Shown here: positions 1 to 5,608 of the stretch, one piece after another | Numbering within the stretch: position 1 is the first letter of the stretch | How the letters are laid out: every line of letters starts with the position of its first letter | NCBI GenBank assembly: GCA_020435085.1 | Contig: JAGRAB010000414.1 | Coordinates: 1-7,872, forward strand | Source of the DNA: Bdellovibrionales bacterium | GTDB lineage: Bacteria; Bdellovibrionota; Bdellovibrionia; Bdellovibrionales; UBA1609 | Reading direction: 5' to 3' | Length of the DNA stretch: 7,872 bases | Translations under genes and position numbers: made by a program | The notes under the pieces: generated by a model | Told to the model about the DNA's origin: nothing | The model's database searches: none | The model's input: the letters and a program-made list of their open reading frames with translations, nothing else

Positions 1-2
1 TT

Positions 3-371
3 TCTGTTGAGGCTGATAGGAAATTAAAAGATATAAGAAAGAAAATTAATGATGGAAGCTTTAAGCCGAGCTATAGTGAAAGAGAGATTATTTCAGTAGC
101 TCTAATGGAATTTCCCGTTCACTTAATTGAAGTGCTGAAATCCAAAAGAGTATCTGGCAAAGATTTTGTAATGCTTGAGATTAAAGAGAATTATCAAGAG
201 TATCTTAACGGTGGAGGTACACTTGATTTTAATTCGTATTTAAAAAAAGAAATAGTTCCTATCCTTGAAACGCAAAGAAAGAAAAAGTCCAAGTCAGTCA
301 AGGTAAAGCAGCATTCAAGTAAAAATACAAAACAAGGAGGCCAAAATGACAAAGTCTCTTATGTTTTTTAA
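3..371 (+). CDS. Unidentified element-borne protein, 5'-truncated by the window edge
   Basis: The frame is open from the first bases, so the gene starts upstream; the ATG at 105 is probably internal. There is no convincing Shine-Dalgarno sequence before 105, and the codons before it read as ordinary protein (SVEADRKLKDIRKKINDG). The visible 122 residues are rich in Lys, Glu and Ser. A mainly helical segment comes first (about residues 1-95), then a strongly basic, Ser/Lys/Gln-rich and probably disordered tail that includes RKKKSKSVKVKQ and ends in VSYVF. No transmembrane segment or known catalytic motif is visible. The basic tail could bind nucleic acid, but that is only a guess. Its last 26 bp overlap the next gene, and that gene's AGGAGG lies inside this one, so the two are probably translated from one message. 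Family not recognised. Confidence 0.65.
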   Translation, partial: SVEADRKLKDIRKKINDGSFKPSYSEREIISVALMEFPVHLIEVLKSKRVSGKDFVMLEIKENYQEYLNGGGTLDFNSYLKKEIVPILETQRKKKSKSVKVKQHSSKNTKQGGQNDKVSYVF

Positions 372-636
372 TATATTCTTTCTTTTGATTGCTTTTAGTG
401 GACTTGTAGGTTGTGCAATGGTTTGTAAAAAAATACGCCACATTAGCAAAGTTACAAGAAATCAAAACAAAGTTCTAATAGCGATTAAAAATGAAAGATC
501 AGAGGATGAAAAGTTAAAAGAACTGATTAATAAGTTCACATACGCTAAGGAAAGAGAGCAAAGACTGATGCTCTCCCTTGATAAGCTAATTGATTCAAAC
601 GAAAAAGTTCTAAATGCCATTAAAGGCGAAAGGTAG
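346..636 (+). CDS. Small predicted lipoprotein or membrane-anchored helical protein with an internal repeat
   Basis: This 96-aa protein starts at ATG 346 behind a consensus AGGAGG at 335-340 with 5-nt spacing. Residues 5-26 are hydrophobic and end in LVGC at 20-23, which fits a lipobox with Cys23 as the lipidated residue. There is no strongly charged n-region beyond Lys3, so a simple N-terminal membrane anchor is the alternative. The remainder is highly charged and probably helical or coiled-coil. Residues 41-51 (NKVLIAIKNER) recur as 86-96 (EKVLNAIKGER), with 8 of 11 identical, so the protein carries a short duplication. It overlaps the preceding gene by 26 bp and is followed after 7 nt by the next, so the three look like one operon. 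Phage or conjugation accessory proteins can look like this, but no family was recognised. Confidence 0.7.
   Translation: MTKSLMFFNIFFLLIAFSGLVGCAMVCKKIRHISKVTRNQNKVLIAIKNERSEDEKLKELINKFTYAKEREQRLMLSLDKLIDSNEKVLNAIKGER
466..633 (+). repeat. Degenerate 33-bp intragenic direct repeat (466-498 and 601-633)
   Basis: The two units are exactly 135 bp apart, in the same frame of the 96-aa protein gene. They agree at about 24 of 33 bases and 8 of 11 encoded residues. The second unit forms the extreme C-terminus, ending just before the TAG. This is a real sequence similarity; that it arose by duplication is inferred. Confidence 0.6.
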
Positions 637-643
637 GTTCGGG

Positions 644-808
644 ATGAGTGAAGAAGAAAAAGCAGACATATTAATGAGGGCTATTGGTTCTCTTGAAGAA
701 TCCTCTGAGGAGCTTGAAGAGGTGGCCGAGGAGTGTGAGGAGCAAGAAGAGGCCGCCATAGGCTTTCTGATGTGGCTGGGTCACATCTTAAAGAAAGTAA
801 TAGGTTAA
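644..808 (+). CDS. Very acidic 54-aa small protein with hydrophobic C-terminal helix
   Basis: The start is placed at ATG 644 rather than the upstream in-frame ATG at 614. The latter lies inside the preceding gene with no ribosome site, whereas AGGTAGG at 631-637 sits 6 nt before 644. The protein has 15 Glu and 1 Asp, with six Glu-Glu pairs spaced every 3-4 residues between 18 and 36, which in a helix gives an almost fully acidic surface. Residues 37-54 switch to AAIGFLMWLGHILKKVIG, hydrophobic with two lysines, probably an amphipathic or membrane-associating helix. It follows the 96-aa protein gene by 7 nt and is likely co-transcribed. No family recognised. A membrane-binding peptide, a partner of the lysine-rich neighbours, or a DNA-mimic-like protein are all possible, and none is shown. 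Confidence 0.55.
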   Translation: MSEEEKADILMRAIGSLEESSEELEEVAEECEEQEEAAIGFLMWLGHILKKVIG

Positions 809-844
809 TAAAAACAAATAGTTATGTGTGTATGAATATAAAAC

Positions 845-861
845 ATTGTTATAATAACAAT
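845..861 (+). promoter_or_regulatory. Extended -10 promoter overlapped by a perfect 17-bp palindrome (putative operator)
   Basis: ATTGTTATAATAACAAT is a perfect inverted repeat with 8-bp arms around a single central base (853). Its middle contains TATAAT at 850-855, preceded by TGT at 847-849, so it also reads as an extended -10 element. No good -35 hexamer is seen, as is common for extended -10 promoters. Transcription would start near 862, just before GGAGG at 864-868 and the ATG at 879, giving a very short leader. A dimeric repressor bound here would block RNA polymerase directly. The winged-helix protein of the downstream pair is the obvious candidate, by inference. Confidence 0.6.
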
Positions 862-878
862 ATGGAGGTATAATTATT

Positions 879-1442
879 ATGATGATTGATGAAAAGAATA
901 TTTTAAAAGTTTTTAAAGAATTAGATCAAATAATGGAGGAGCGTTGTCGTCAAGAAAAGCTGTTTATTTTTGGAAGCGCGGCTCTCATTTCAATGGGTTT
1001 TGTAGGTAAAGATCGAATGACAGAAGATGTGGATGTTGTGAAGCCTTTATTTGACAAAGAAATGATTGAGGTTGTTGCACATGTGGGTCAAAAGTTTGGA
1101 TTAAAAACTCGGTGGCTTAATAGCGATGGAGGTAAAGTTTTTTTGAAAGATATTCCTCTTGGATGGGAAGCAAGAGTGGTTGAGGTCTATAAAGGAACTT
1201 CACTGAATATTTTCTCTCTAGGAAGAACTGATTTAATTTGCACAAAACTTGATGCCTTTTGTGATAGGCAGTTAATGACTGACCAGCAAGATTTATTGGC
1301 GCTTAAACCCAGTACAGAGGAAATAGAGCATGCCTCTCAGTGGATTCTTTCAAGAGGTCATATAGCGGAAGAAGTCATTAAAGACGTAAAATTAGAAATT
1401 GGGAAATTGATAAAAAATAGAGGTCGTGGTTTTGAGCGTTAG
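879..1442 (+). CDS. Nucleotidyltransferase-fold protein, DUF6036 / AbiEii-like (putative toxin)
   Basis: This 187-aa protein starts at ATG 879, 10 nt after GGAGG at 864-868 (a second ATG follows at 882). It shows the signature of minimal nucleotidyltransferases of the DUF6036/AbiEii type. FGSAAL at 31-36 provides the Gly-Ser loop, and RMTEDVDVV at 46-54 provides the paired metal-binding acids (Asp50 and Asp52). C-terminal elements also typical of the family follow: TDLICTKLDAFCDR at 117-130 with Lys123, and the DQQDLLALKP segment at 135-144. In AbiE-type systems the nucleotidyltransferase is the toxin and modifies RNA (for example tRNA 3' ends in the MenT group). That activity is not established for DUF6036 proteins in general. 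Its 3' end overlaps the wHTH gene, indicating translational coupling. Antibiotic-type nucleotidyltransferase is a less likely alternative. The fold call is fairly sure; toxin is inference. Confidence 0.75.
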   Translation: MMIDEKNILKVFKELDQIMEERCRQEKLFIFGSAALISMGFVGKDRMTEDVDVVKPLFDKEMIEVVAHVGQKFGLKTRWLNSDGGKVFLKDIPLGWEARVVEVYKGTSLNIFSLGRTDLICTKLDAFCDRQLMTDQQDLLALKPSTEEIEHASQWILSRGHIAEEVIKDVKLEIGKLIKNRGRGFER

Positions 1443-2124
1443 AAATTGGGTTGAAGTCATTCCAGGGCTGACGTCCTTGGGAGCAGCTTATTACTACGAT
1501 GGAAAAATAACGATTGAGGAATCTGATCCTGAATTAGTTATTTTGAAGTCGTTAAAATATTACTGGAATGAAAATGATGTGTTTTTTATGCTCTATGATT
1601 TACTTATGTTGAGGATTGCTCCATTAGTTCATGTGGAAAGACTCGTAAAAATGGCAAAGACAGGTTTGCTTAGTCAAGATGAGTTAATTTTGCTTATTGT
1701 TGTGGCCGACAAGCTTGTTGCTAAAGGTGAGCATCGTTTCAAGATGGTTAGAAAGAAGCTTTATAAAAAAGGTATGAAGATTCAAAAACTCCCTCGATTA
1801 CATAGTCGTCCTAGTTTTGTAAAGCATCATGGAGCGGAAGAAGCTTTTCTGGAGTTTGGAGCAAGTGTCAGAAAGTTTTTAGCTCCTAGCGACAAAAAAC
1901 TTCTAACTTTGAAAGCCATTCTTAAAAGGAATGGCTGGTTAAAGCTCAGGGCTCTGATGGGGCCAAATTATCGAGCAGACGTTATTTATTTGAGAAGTTC
2001 TGGTGCAGCTAAGAATGTTTCTGAAGCTGCTAGAATGGCATTATGTGATTATACAGCAACTTATAGGATTCTTAAATATTCAGAAGAGCTTGAGCATTTA
2101 GAAAAAGTGCTTGGAGTAAGTTAA
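1432..2124 (+). CDS. Winged-HTH partner protein of the nucleotidyltransferase (putative antitoxin/autorepressor)
   Basis: Two start codons are possible: GTG 1426 (232 aa) and TTG 1432 (230 aa). TTG is preferred because AGAGG at 1419-1423 is 8 nt away from it but only 2 nt from the GTG. Either way the gene begins inside the nucleotidyltransferase gene, in another frame, a layout that favours fixed-ratio synthesis. Counting from the GTG, residues 1-165 form a helical region without a motif I recognise. Residues about 171-226, beginning LKLRALMGPNYRADVIYL and followed by a second helix with NVSEAARMA, resemble the ArsR-like winged helix found in proteins paired with such nucleotidyltransferases. 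AbiEi antitoxins likewise combine a wHTH domain with another domain and repress their own promoter, though with the wHTH at the N-terminus. The palindrome at 845-861 is a plausible target. Antitoxin role is inferred. Confidence 0.65.
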   Translation: MSVRNWVEVIPGLTSLGAAYYYDGKITIEESDPELVILKSLKYYWNENDVFFMLYDLLMLRIAPLVHVERLVKMAKTGLLSQDELILLIVVADKLVAKGEHRFKMVRKKLYKKGMKIQKLPRLHSRPSFVKHHGAEEAFLEFGASVRKFLAPSDKKLLTLKAILKRNGWLKLRALMGPNYRADVIYLRSSGAAKNVSEAARMALCDYTATYRILKYSEELEHLEKVLGVS

Positions 2125-2154
2125 TTTATTTTTGAAAATTTGAGGAGAAATGAT

Positions 2155-2382
2155 ATGAATAATAAAGACTCAGGAGGAGTCTTCGTTGAAAAAAAGAAGG
2201 ATTCTAGGCTCTTTGATAATCGAATATGGAATATAAAAGATGTATCAAGTTATACAGGGTATGCTGTTGGAACTCTATATAATTTAGCATCTAAAAATTT
2301 AATTCCCTATATTAAGAAACGGGGAAAGCTCTATTTCATACCTTGCCAAATCCAAAACTGGATTGAAGAAGGAGATTTATGA
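2155..2382 (+). CDS. Excisionase-like small HTH protein (HTH_17 / MerR-type fold)
   Basis: The start is set at ATG 2155, giving 75 aa, because AGGAG at 2143-2147 stands 7 nt upstream; the upstream TTG at 2140 would place the ribosome site inside the gene. After a polar N-terminal arm, residues 25-70 form a classic small winged helix. IKDVSSYTGYAVGTLYNLA (27-45) is the helix-turn-helix. Next comes the wing, KKRGKLYFIP (54-63), and a final QNWIEEG helix. Such proteins act as recombination directionality factors (Xis) or as AlpA-type regulators of integrase. Its stop (2380-2382) is one base before the integrase ATG, the usual xis-int pairing. It probably bends DNA at the att site to favour excision. 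A purely transcriptional role cannot be excluded. Confidence 0.75.
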   Translation: MNNKDSGGVFVEKKKDSRLFDNRIWNIKDVSSYTGYAVGTLYNLASKNLIPYIKKRGKLYFIPCQIQNWIEEGDL

Positions 2383-2383
2383 A

Positions 2384-3631
2384 ATGAGTAAAAAAAAGTA
2401 TGTGAATGTACCGAAGCACCCAGGAATTAGAAAAAATCTAATCACTGGGAAGTATTTAGTAGCAAAAAGAATTAAAGGAAAACAGTTTTCAGAGACTTTT
2501 GATTCTTTGAGAAAAGCTCAACATTGGAAAAATACATTTGACGGTCAAAAAGTTAAGAGAGTTGAGGCCACTACATCGACTTTAGGAGAAGTGTGGGAAG
2601 CTATGAAGCATTTACACTTTCCTGGCCTAGAGAAAAGCACCCAAGACATTTGGGAAAGGCGATGGAAACATCTTTCAGATTTAAAAGACTATCACATGGA
2701 AGAAATTACTTCTTCTGTAATCAATGATTGGATTGAGCGCAAGAAGAAGTGGTTTGAGTCAGATGAATATGACTCATTAGGAAGAGGTTATGCGGGTAGG
2801 TGTAACCTAAATAATGAGTTAAATTTATTTACGACAATTTTCAATTGGTATAAAGCCGAAGATGAGTTTGAAGCGGAGTCAGCTTTAATTCCGTCGCCAA
2901 TTCGCAGAAGACACAAGAAAATGTCTTTTTTTCGTGATACACCAAAAAATCCCGAAGATAAGAAAATTCCTGTTGAAGCTGCGTTTGAGTTTTTCTCATA
3001 TCTTCCTGAGCTATATTCAGATTTAGCAATGACACAATATTTTTGTGCAGGAAGAATTGGCGAAACAGCAGGAATCCAAATATCAAACATTTATCTGGAT
3101 CAAGATAAATTAGTTATCAAAGATTCCTGCGTATGGGGTGGTCCAAGTAAAATGTTTCAATACTTGAAGCCATATCCTAAAAATAAGGAACCCAGAACTG
3201 TTTTTCTTCATCCGTGGCTAAGAAAAATTATAGAAAGGCGTCTGGCTTTAAAAGCGCCTAACTGCGATTTTTTATTCCATGTGAAAGGTCGTCCATTGAA
3301 CTATTGCACTATCCAAAGTAATTACAGACAGGCCCAGACGAAATCTGGGATTCCTTATACAGGAACCCACTGTTTGAGACATGGAATGGCTACTTTAGCG
3401 AGAAGGGTAGGAGGAATGGGACTAGATTCAGTTATTGCTATGACCGGACATAAAGACTTAAAGCTAGCAGATCACTATTCTAAGATTGATAGTGAGGTGC
3501 AGAAGGAAACTTCAACTCGAATTGTTGAGCATATAAGTGAAGTTCTAGGTCTTAGTGGGAATGGGTCTGAAAGTAGTTCTGAAAAGGGTAAAATGAGAAG
3601 TAATGTAGTGCAATTGAGGAGGGTAAAATGA
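2384..3631 (+). CDS. int: Tyrosine recombinase (integrase) of the element
   Basis: ATG 2384 is chosen (415 aa), 9 nt after AAGGAG at 2369-2374; an in-frame TTG at 2363 has no ribosome site. Residues about 14-52 resemble an arm-type DNA-binding domain (KYLVAKRIKGKQFSETF, then a helix). A core-binding helical domain spans about 65-160, and the catalytic domain runs from about 195 to 385. The catalytic set is complete: Arg224 in CAGRIGE, a lysine around 266-268 before the RTVFL strand, His329 and Arg332 in THCLRHG, His356 in TGHKD, and nucleophile Tyr365 in ADHYSKI. It would integrate and excise the element through a covalent 3'-phosphotyrosine intermediate. About 50 polar residues follow the tyrosine. 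The enzyme looks functional. Its gene ends 76 bp from mutM, so the att site should be there. Confidence 0.93.
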   Translation: MSKKKYVNVPKHPGIRKNLITGKYLVAKRIKGKQFSETFDSLRKAQHWKNTFDGQKVKRVEATTSTLGEVWEAMKHLHFPGLEKSTQDIWERRWKHLSDLKDYHMEEITSSVINDWIERKKKWFESDEYDSLGRGYAGRCNLNNELNLFTTIFNWYKAEDEFEAESALIPSPIRRRHKKMSFFRDTPKNPEDKKIPVEAAFEFFSYLPELYSDLAMTQYFCAGRIGETAGIQISNIYLDQDKLVIKDSCVWGGPSKMFQYLKPYPKNKEPRTVFLHPWLRKIIERRLALKAPNCDFLFHVKGRPLNYCTIQSNYRQAQTKSGIPYTGTHCLRHGMATLARRVGGMGLDSVIAMTGHKDLKLADHYSKIDSEVQKETSTRIVEHISEVLGLSGNGSESSSEKGKMRSNVVQLRRVK

Positions 3632-3708
3632 TAAATGTGCTGACCTGTGCTGACCTAGCAAGATGTGCATTAAAAAAAGTTAATAAAATTAATAGGTTAG
3701 GTCGATAA
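3616..3708 (+). CDS. Possible 26-codon leader ORF linking integrase and mutM
   Basis: The ribosome site GAGGAGGG (3616-3623), inside the last codons of the integrase, is stronger than any other in this region and lies 5 nt before ATG 3628. That ATG overlaps the integrase stop as ATGA. The frame runs 26 codons to TAA 3706-3708, whose last base is the first base of the mutM ATG (TAATG). The ORF itself is 3628-3708. Its peptide begins MINVLTCADLARCALKK, and its sequence is shaped by the tandem repeat. It may not make a useful peptide. Its likelier role would be to carry ribosomes to the mutM start, which has only a poor ribosome site of its own. It could equally be chance. Confidence 0.3.
   Translation, partial: EEGKMINVLTCADLARCALKKVNKINRLGR
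3632..3707. other. Probable attachment-site (attL/attR) region at the element end
   Basis: This 76-bp gap between integrase and mutM contains the tandem 10-bp repeat and an A/T-rich tract at about 3669-3694, and ends where base composition changes. Integrases normally sit beside their att site, so the crossover probably lies here or just within the first codons of mutM. The exact core cannot be defined with only one end visible. No tRNA or tmRNA is present, so this would be a protein-gene-adjacent target. Confidence 0.5.
3636..3655 (+). repeat. Perfect tandem duplication of a 10-bp unit in the integrase-mutM gap
   Basis: TGTGCTGACC occurs twice without interruption. The unit is about one helical turn, so two proteins would bind on the same DNA face. 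Its position, just after the integrase gene, suits arm-type integrase or excisionase binding sites; this is inferred. GACCTA at 3652-3657 is also matched by an inverted TAGGTC at 3698-3703. Confidence 0.6.
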
Positions 3709-4532
3709 TGCCAGAACTGCCTGAAGTCGAAACGGTTCGCCGTGGTCTTAACGACATTTTGCCAAAACCAGTGACCATAGTGAAGGTAAAGTTGGGTCAC
3801 AAAGGTCTGCGTTATCCTTTTCGTCGGTCAGCCATATTGAAAAGTTGCGGTCAAAAAATTCTTGGGGTGGAAAGAAGAGCTAAGTATCTGTTGTTTCGCC
3901 TGGAAAAGGCCTATTTGCTCTCCCATTTGGGTATGACAGGGAGTTGGCGTTTAGGTGACGGGAATTCTGATCCCCACGATCATGTAGTTTTAACACTTTC
4001 TGATGGTCGGCAATTGATTTATCGCGATCCCAGGCGCTTCGGGCAGTTTGACTACATTAGTGAATTGAATTTCGATGGTGACCCTCGCTTTTCTCATTTG
4101 GGACCAGATCCCCTTGAGGAAGACGCTTTTTCCTACCCCTATTTCAAAGAAAAATTAAAAGGACGATCGTCCTCCATCAAAAGTTTAATTATGAATCAAG
4201 GGATTGTTGTCGGGGTGGGAAATATTTATGCCAGTGAGAGTCTCTATTTGGCGGGCATCCATCCTTTGCGTTCAGGATCCCATTTGCAGAATTCAGAAAT
4301 TAAAATCTTACGCGAAGCGATTGCGCACACACTGTGGGATGCTATTGCTTGCGGGGGTACGACCATCAGTGACTTTCGTCAGGCAGGCGGGTCTTCGGGT
4401 TACTTCCAAAACCTTCTTTTCGTCTATGGTCGAGCTGGAGAGCCTTGCCCACTCTGTAATACGACTATCGAAAGTCAAGTGATAGTCGGGCGGAACAGTT
4501 TTTGGTGTCCTCAATGCCAACCTTTGTCTTAA
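3708..4532 (+). CDS. mutM: Formamidopyrimidine-DNA glycosylase (Fpg/MutM)
   Basis: This enzyme removes 8-oxoguanine and formamidopyrimidines from DNA and cleaves the abasic site (beta,delta-lyase) in base-excision repair. The 274-aa protein is full length for the family. It begins MPELPEVETV, giving the catalytic N-terminal Pro after Met removal and Glu3. Lys59 is in RRAKYLLF. The void-filling residues are Met76 (LGMTGSW) and Arg109/Phe111 (DPRRFG). The H2TH motif is followed by VGVGNIYASESL with Asn172. The zinc finger has Cys247-x2-Cys250 and Cys267-x2-Cys270, with Arg262 in VGRNSFW. All key residues are present, so the gene appears intact although the element ends at its start codon. No strong ribosome site precedes it, only AGG-containing sequence at 3694-3701, and no convincing promoter is visible in the gap. 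Expression may depend on transcription or ribosomes from the element. The next gene follows by 32 bp. Confidence 0.97.
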   Translation: MPELPEVETVRRGLNDILPKPVTIVKVKLGHKGLRYPFRRSAILKSCGQKILGVERRAKYLLFRLEKAYLLSHLGMTGSWRLGDGNSDPHDHVVLTLSDGRQLIYRDPRRFGQFDYISELNFDGDPRFSHLGPDPLEEDAFSYPYFKEKLKGRSSSIKSLIMNQGIVVGVGNIYASESLYLAGIHPLRSGSHLQNSEIKILREAIAHTLWDAIACGGTTISDFRQAGGSSGYFQNLLFVYGRAGEPCPLCNTTIESQVIVGRNSFWCPQCQPLS

Positions 4533-4564
4533 AATAAAAGCTAGTCTGCTGAGGAGTTTCTGCT

Positions 4565-5608
4565 GTGTACAAGGTGCTGGAAAAGCGTCTTCCTGAACTG
4601 ATTGAATTAGAATCCTTGATTGAAAAAGTGAGCAATCGAGCCCGGGTGCGAGTGCTGACCGAAGTCAGCCACGATGATCATATTTTTCCGGTTTACTCTA
4701 TAGAAATTGGAAGCGAAGACCCTACCTCTCCTTGTTTTATGATGGTGGGTGGTGTGCACGGATTGGAGCGCATTGGTTCTTTAGTGTGTTTATCAACCTT
4801 GCGGACAGTGATCGAGCTTCTCGCTTGGGATCACACTCATAAGGCGAGACTTAATGAATCTCGACTGATTTTTGTGCCACTGCTCAATCCGGTGGGTATG
4901 TTCCGTCGCTCCCGCTCCAATGGGAACAACGTAGATCTCATGCGAAACGCTCCGGTGTACTCTGAAGAAGCTACTCGTTTTTTATATGGTGGTCATCGCA
5001 TATCTCCCAAAATTCCATTTTACCGAGGAGCCCTTGCTGATGGCCTAGAAAAGGAAAATAAAGCGCTGTGCGATTTTATCGAAGAAAGAGTGTTCCCTGC
5101 AAAAACCGCGATTTGTCTTGATGTTCACTCTGGTTTTGGTGCAACCGATAGGTTGTGGTTTCCTTATGCGCGAACAAAAAAGCCCTTTCCTTATTTTGTG
5201 GAAGCTTATGCTTTTCGTGAATTGCTAAACAATGCATACCCTCACCATCTCTACTCCGTTGAGCCTCAGTCCATTCAATACACGACCCATGGAGATTTAT
5301 GGGACTACCTGTTTGACATGCATTATCGCGATAAAAAAGATCAATTCTTTTTGCCGCTGACTTTGGAGTTGGGTTCCTGGAAATGGGTCAGGAAAAACCC
5401 CAAACAGATTTTTGATTTGCTAGGAGTTTGGAACCCTATCCTGCCCCATAGAAGAGCACGAGTGTTGAGAGATCATAAAACCTTTGTGGACTTTTTGCAT
5501 CGAGCCGTACTCTCTAGAGATTGGATCGATCTTCCCGAGGACAAACGGCAAATTTGGCGATTCGAAGCCTTGAACCTTTGGTATGGTGGCGATGATGGAA
5601 CAAATTGA
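4565..5608 (+). CDS. M14-family metallopeptidase-like protein
   Basis: GTG 4565 is the start, 8 nt after GAGGAG at 4551-4556, giving 347 aa. The order of motifs fits zinc carboxypeptidases of the M14 or succinylglutamate desuccinylase/aspartoacylase type. VGGVHGLERIG holds His65 and Glu68 as zinc ligands. NNVDLMRN at 121-128 corresponds to the usual GVDLNRN substrate-binding motif. His188 in LDVHSGFG is the third zinc ligand, and Glu268 in LTLELGSW is the general base. There is no signal peptide, so it is probably cytoplasmic. The substrate is unknown: trimming of peptides, peptidoglycan fragments or N-acyl amino acids is possible. The asparagine expected before Arg127 is replaced by Met126. 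It lies between mutM and a hydrolase gene that overlaps its 3' end by 26 bp, so the three are probably one transcript. Confidence 0.8.
   Translation: MYKVLEKRLPELIELESLIEKVSNRARVRVLTEVSHDDHIFPVYSIEIGSEDPTSPCFMMVGGVHGLERIGSLVCLSTLRTVIELLAWDHTHKARLNESRLIFVPLLNPVGMFRRSRSNGNNVDLMRNAPVYSEEATRFLYGGHRISPKIPFYRGALADGLEKENKALCDFIEERVFPAKTAICLDVHSGFGATDRLWFPYARTKKPFPYFVEAYAFRELLNNAYPHHLYSVEPQSIQYTTHGDLWDYLFDMHYRDKKDQFFLPLTLELGSWKWVRKNPKQIFDLLGVWNPILPHRRARVLRDHKTFVDFLHRAVLSRDWIDLPEDKRQIWRFEALNLWYGGDDGTN

Larger units (their letters stand above)
1..3707. mobile_element. Right-hand part of an integrated genetic element (tyrosine-recombinase type)
   Basis: An excisionase-like gene and a tyrosine recombinase gene sit back to back at 2155-3631, directly beside a housekeeping gene (mutM), which is the usual layout at one end of an integrative element. 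The stretch is clearly poorer in G+C than the genes after 3708 (21/60 at 3001-3060 against 32/60 at 4381-4440) and carries small unidentified genes plus a toxin-antitoxin-like pair, typical cargo. The right end is inferred to fall in 3632-3707. The left end is outside the window, and no second copy of an att sequence can be shown from this window. Nothing seen separates prophage from integrative plasmid, ICE or genomic island: there are no capsid, relaxase or replication genes here. Confidence 0.7.

Noticed and set aside
105..371. ATG 105 as the true start of the first gene
   Set aside because: The frame is open to the window edge and no ribosome site precedes 105, so the gene more probably begins upstream.
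2788..3090. Reverse-strand ORFs opposite the integrase (2788-3090 and 2841-3086)
   Set aside because: They lie wholly within the well-supported integrase gene and show no domain or ribosome site.
798..3699. TAATAGGTTA shared by 798-807 and 3690-3699, and GTTAATAAAA shared by 804-813 and 3679-3688, as possible att repeats
   Set aside because: The two 10-mers are in swapped order and very AT-rich; chance matches are likely, and integrase would lie between them with part of the cargo excluded. Kept only as a note.
3661..3707. Promoter for mutM with TAAAAT at 3684-3689 as -10
   Set aside because: No acceptable -35 at 16-18 bp and no extended -10; AT-rich sequence gives such hexamers by chance.
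3552..3800. Reverse-strand ORF across the integrase-mutM junction
   Set aside because: It covers the ends of two genuine genes on the other strand, and its protein (rich in Phe, His, Tyr) looks like antisense translation.
4204..4520. ORFs in other frames inside mutM (4204-4482 on +, 4308-4520 on -)
   Set aside because: The mutM frame carries all catalytic and zinc-finger residues here; these are shadows.
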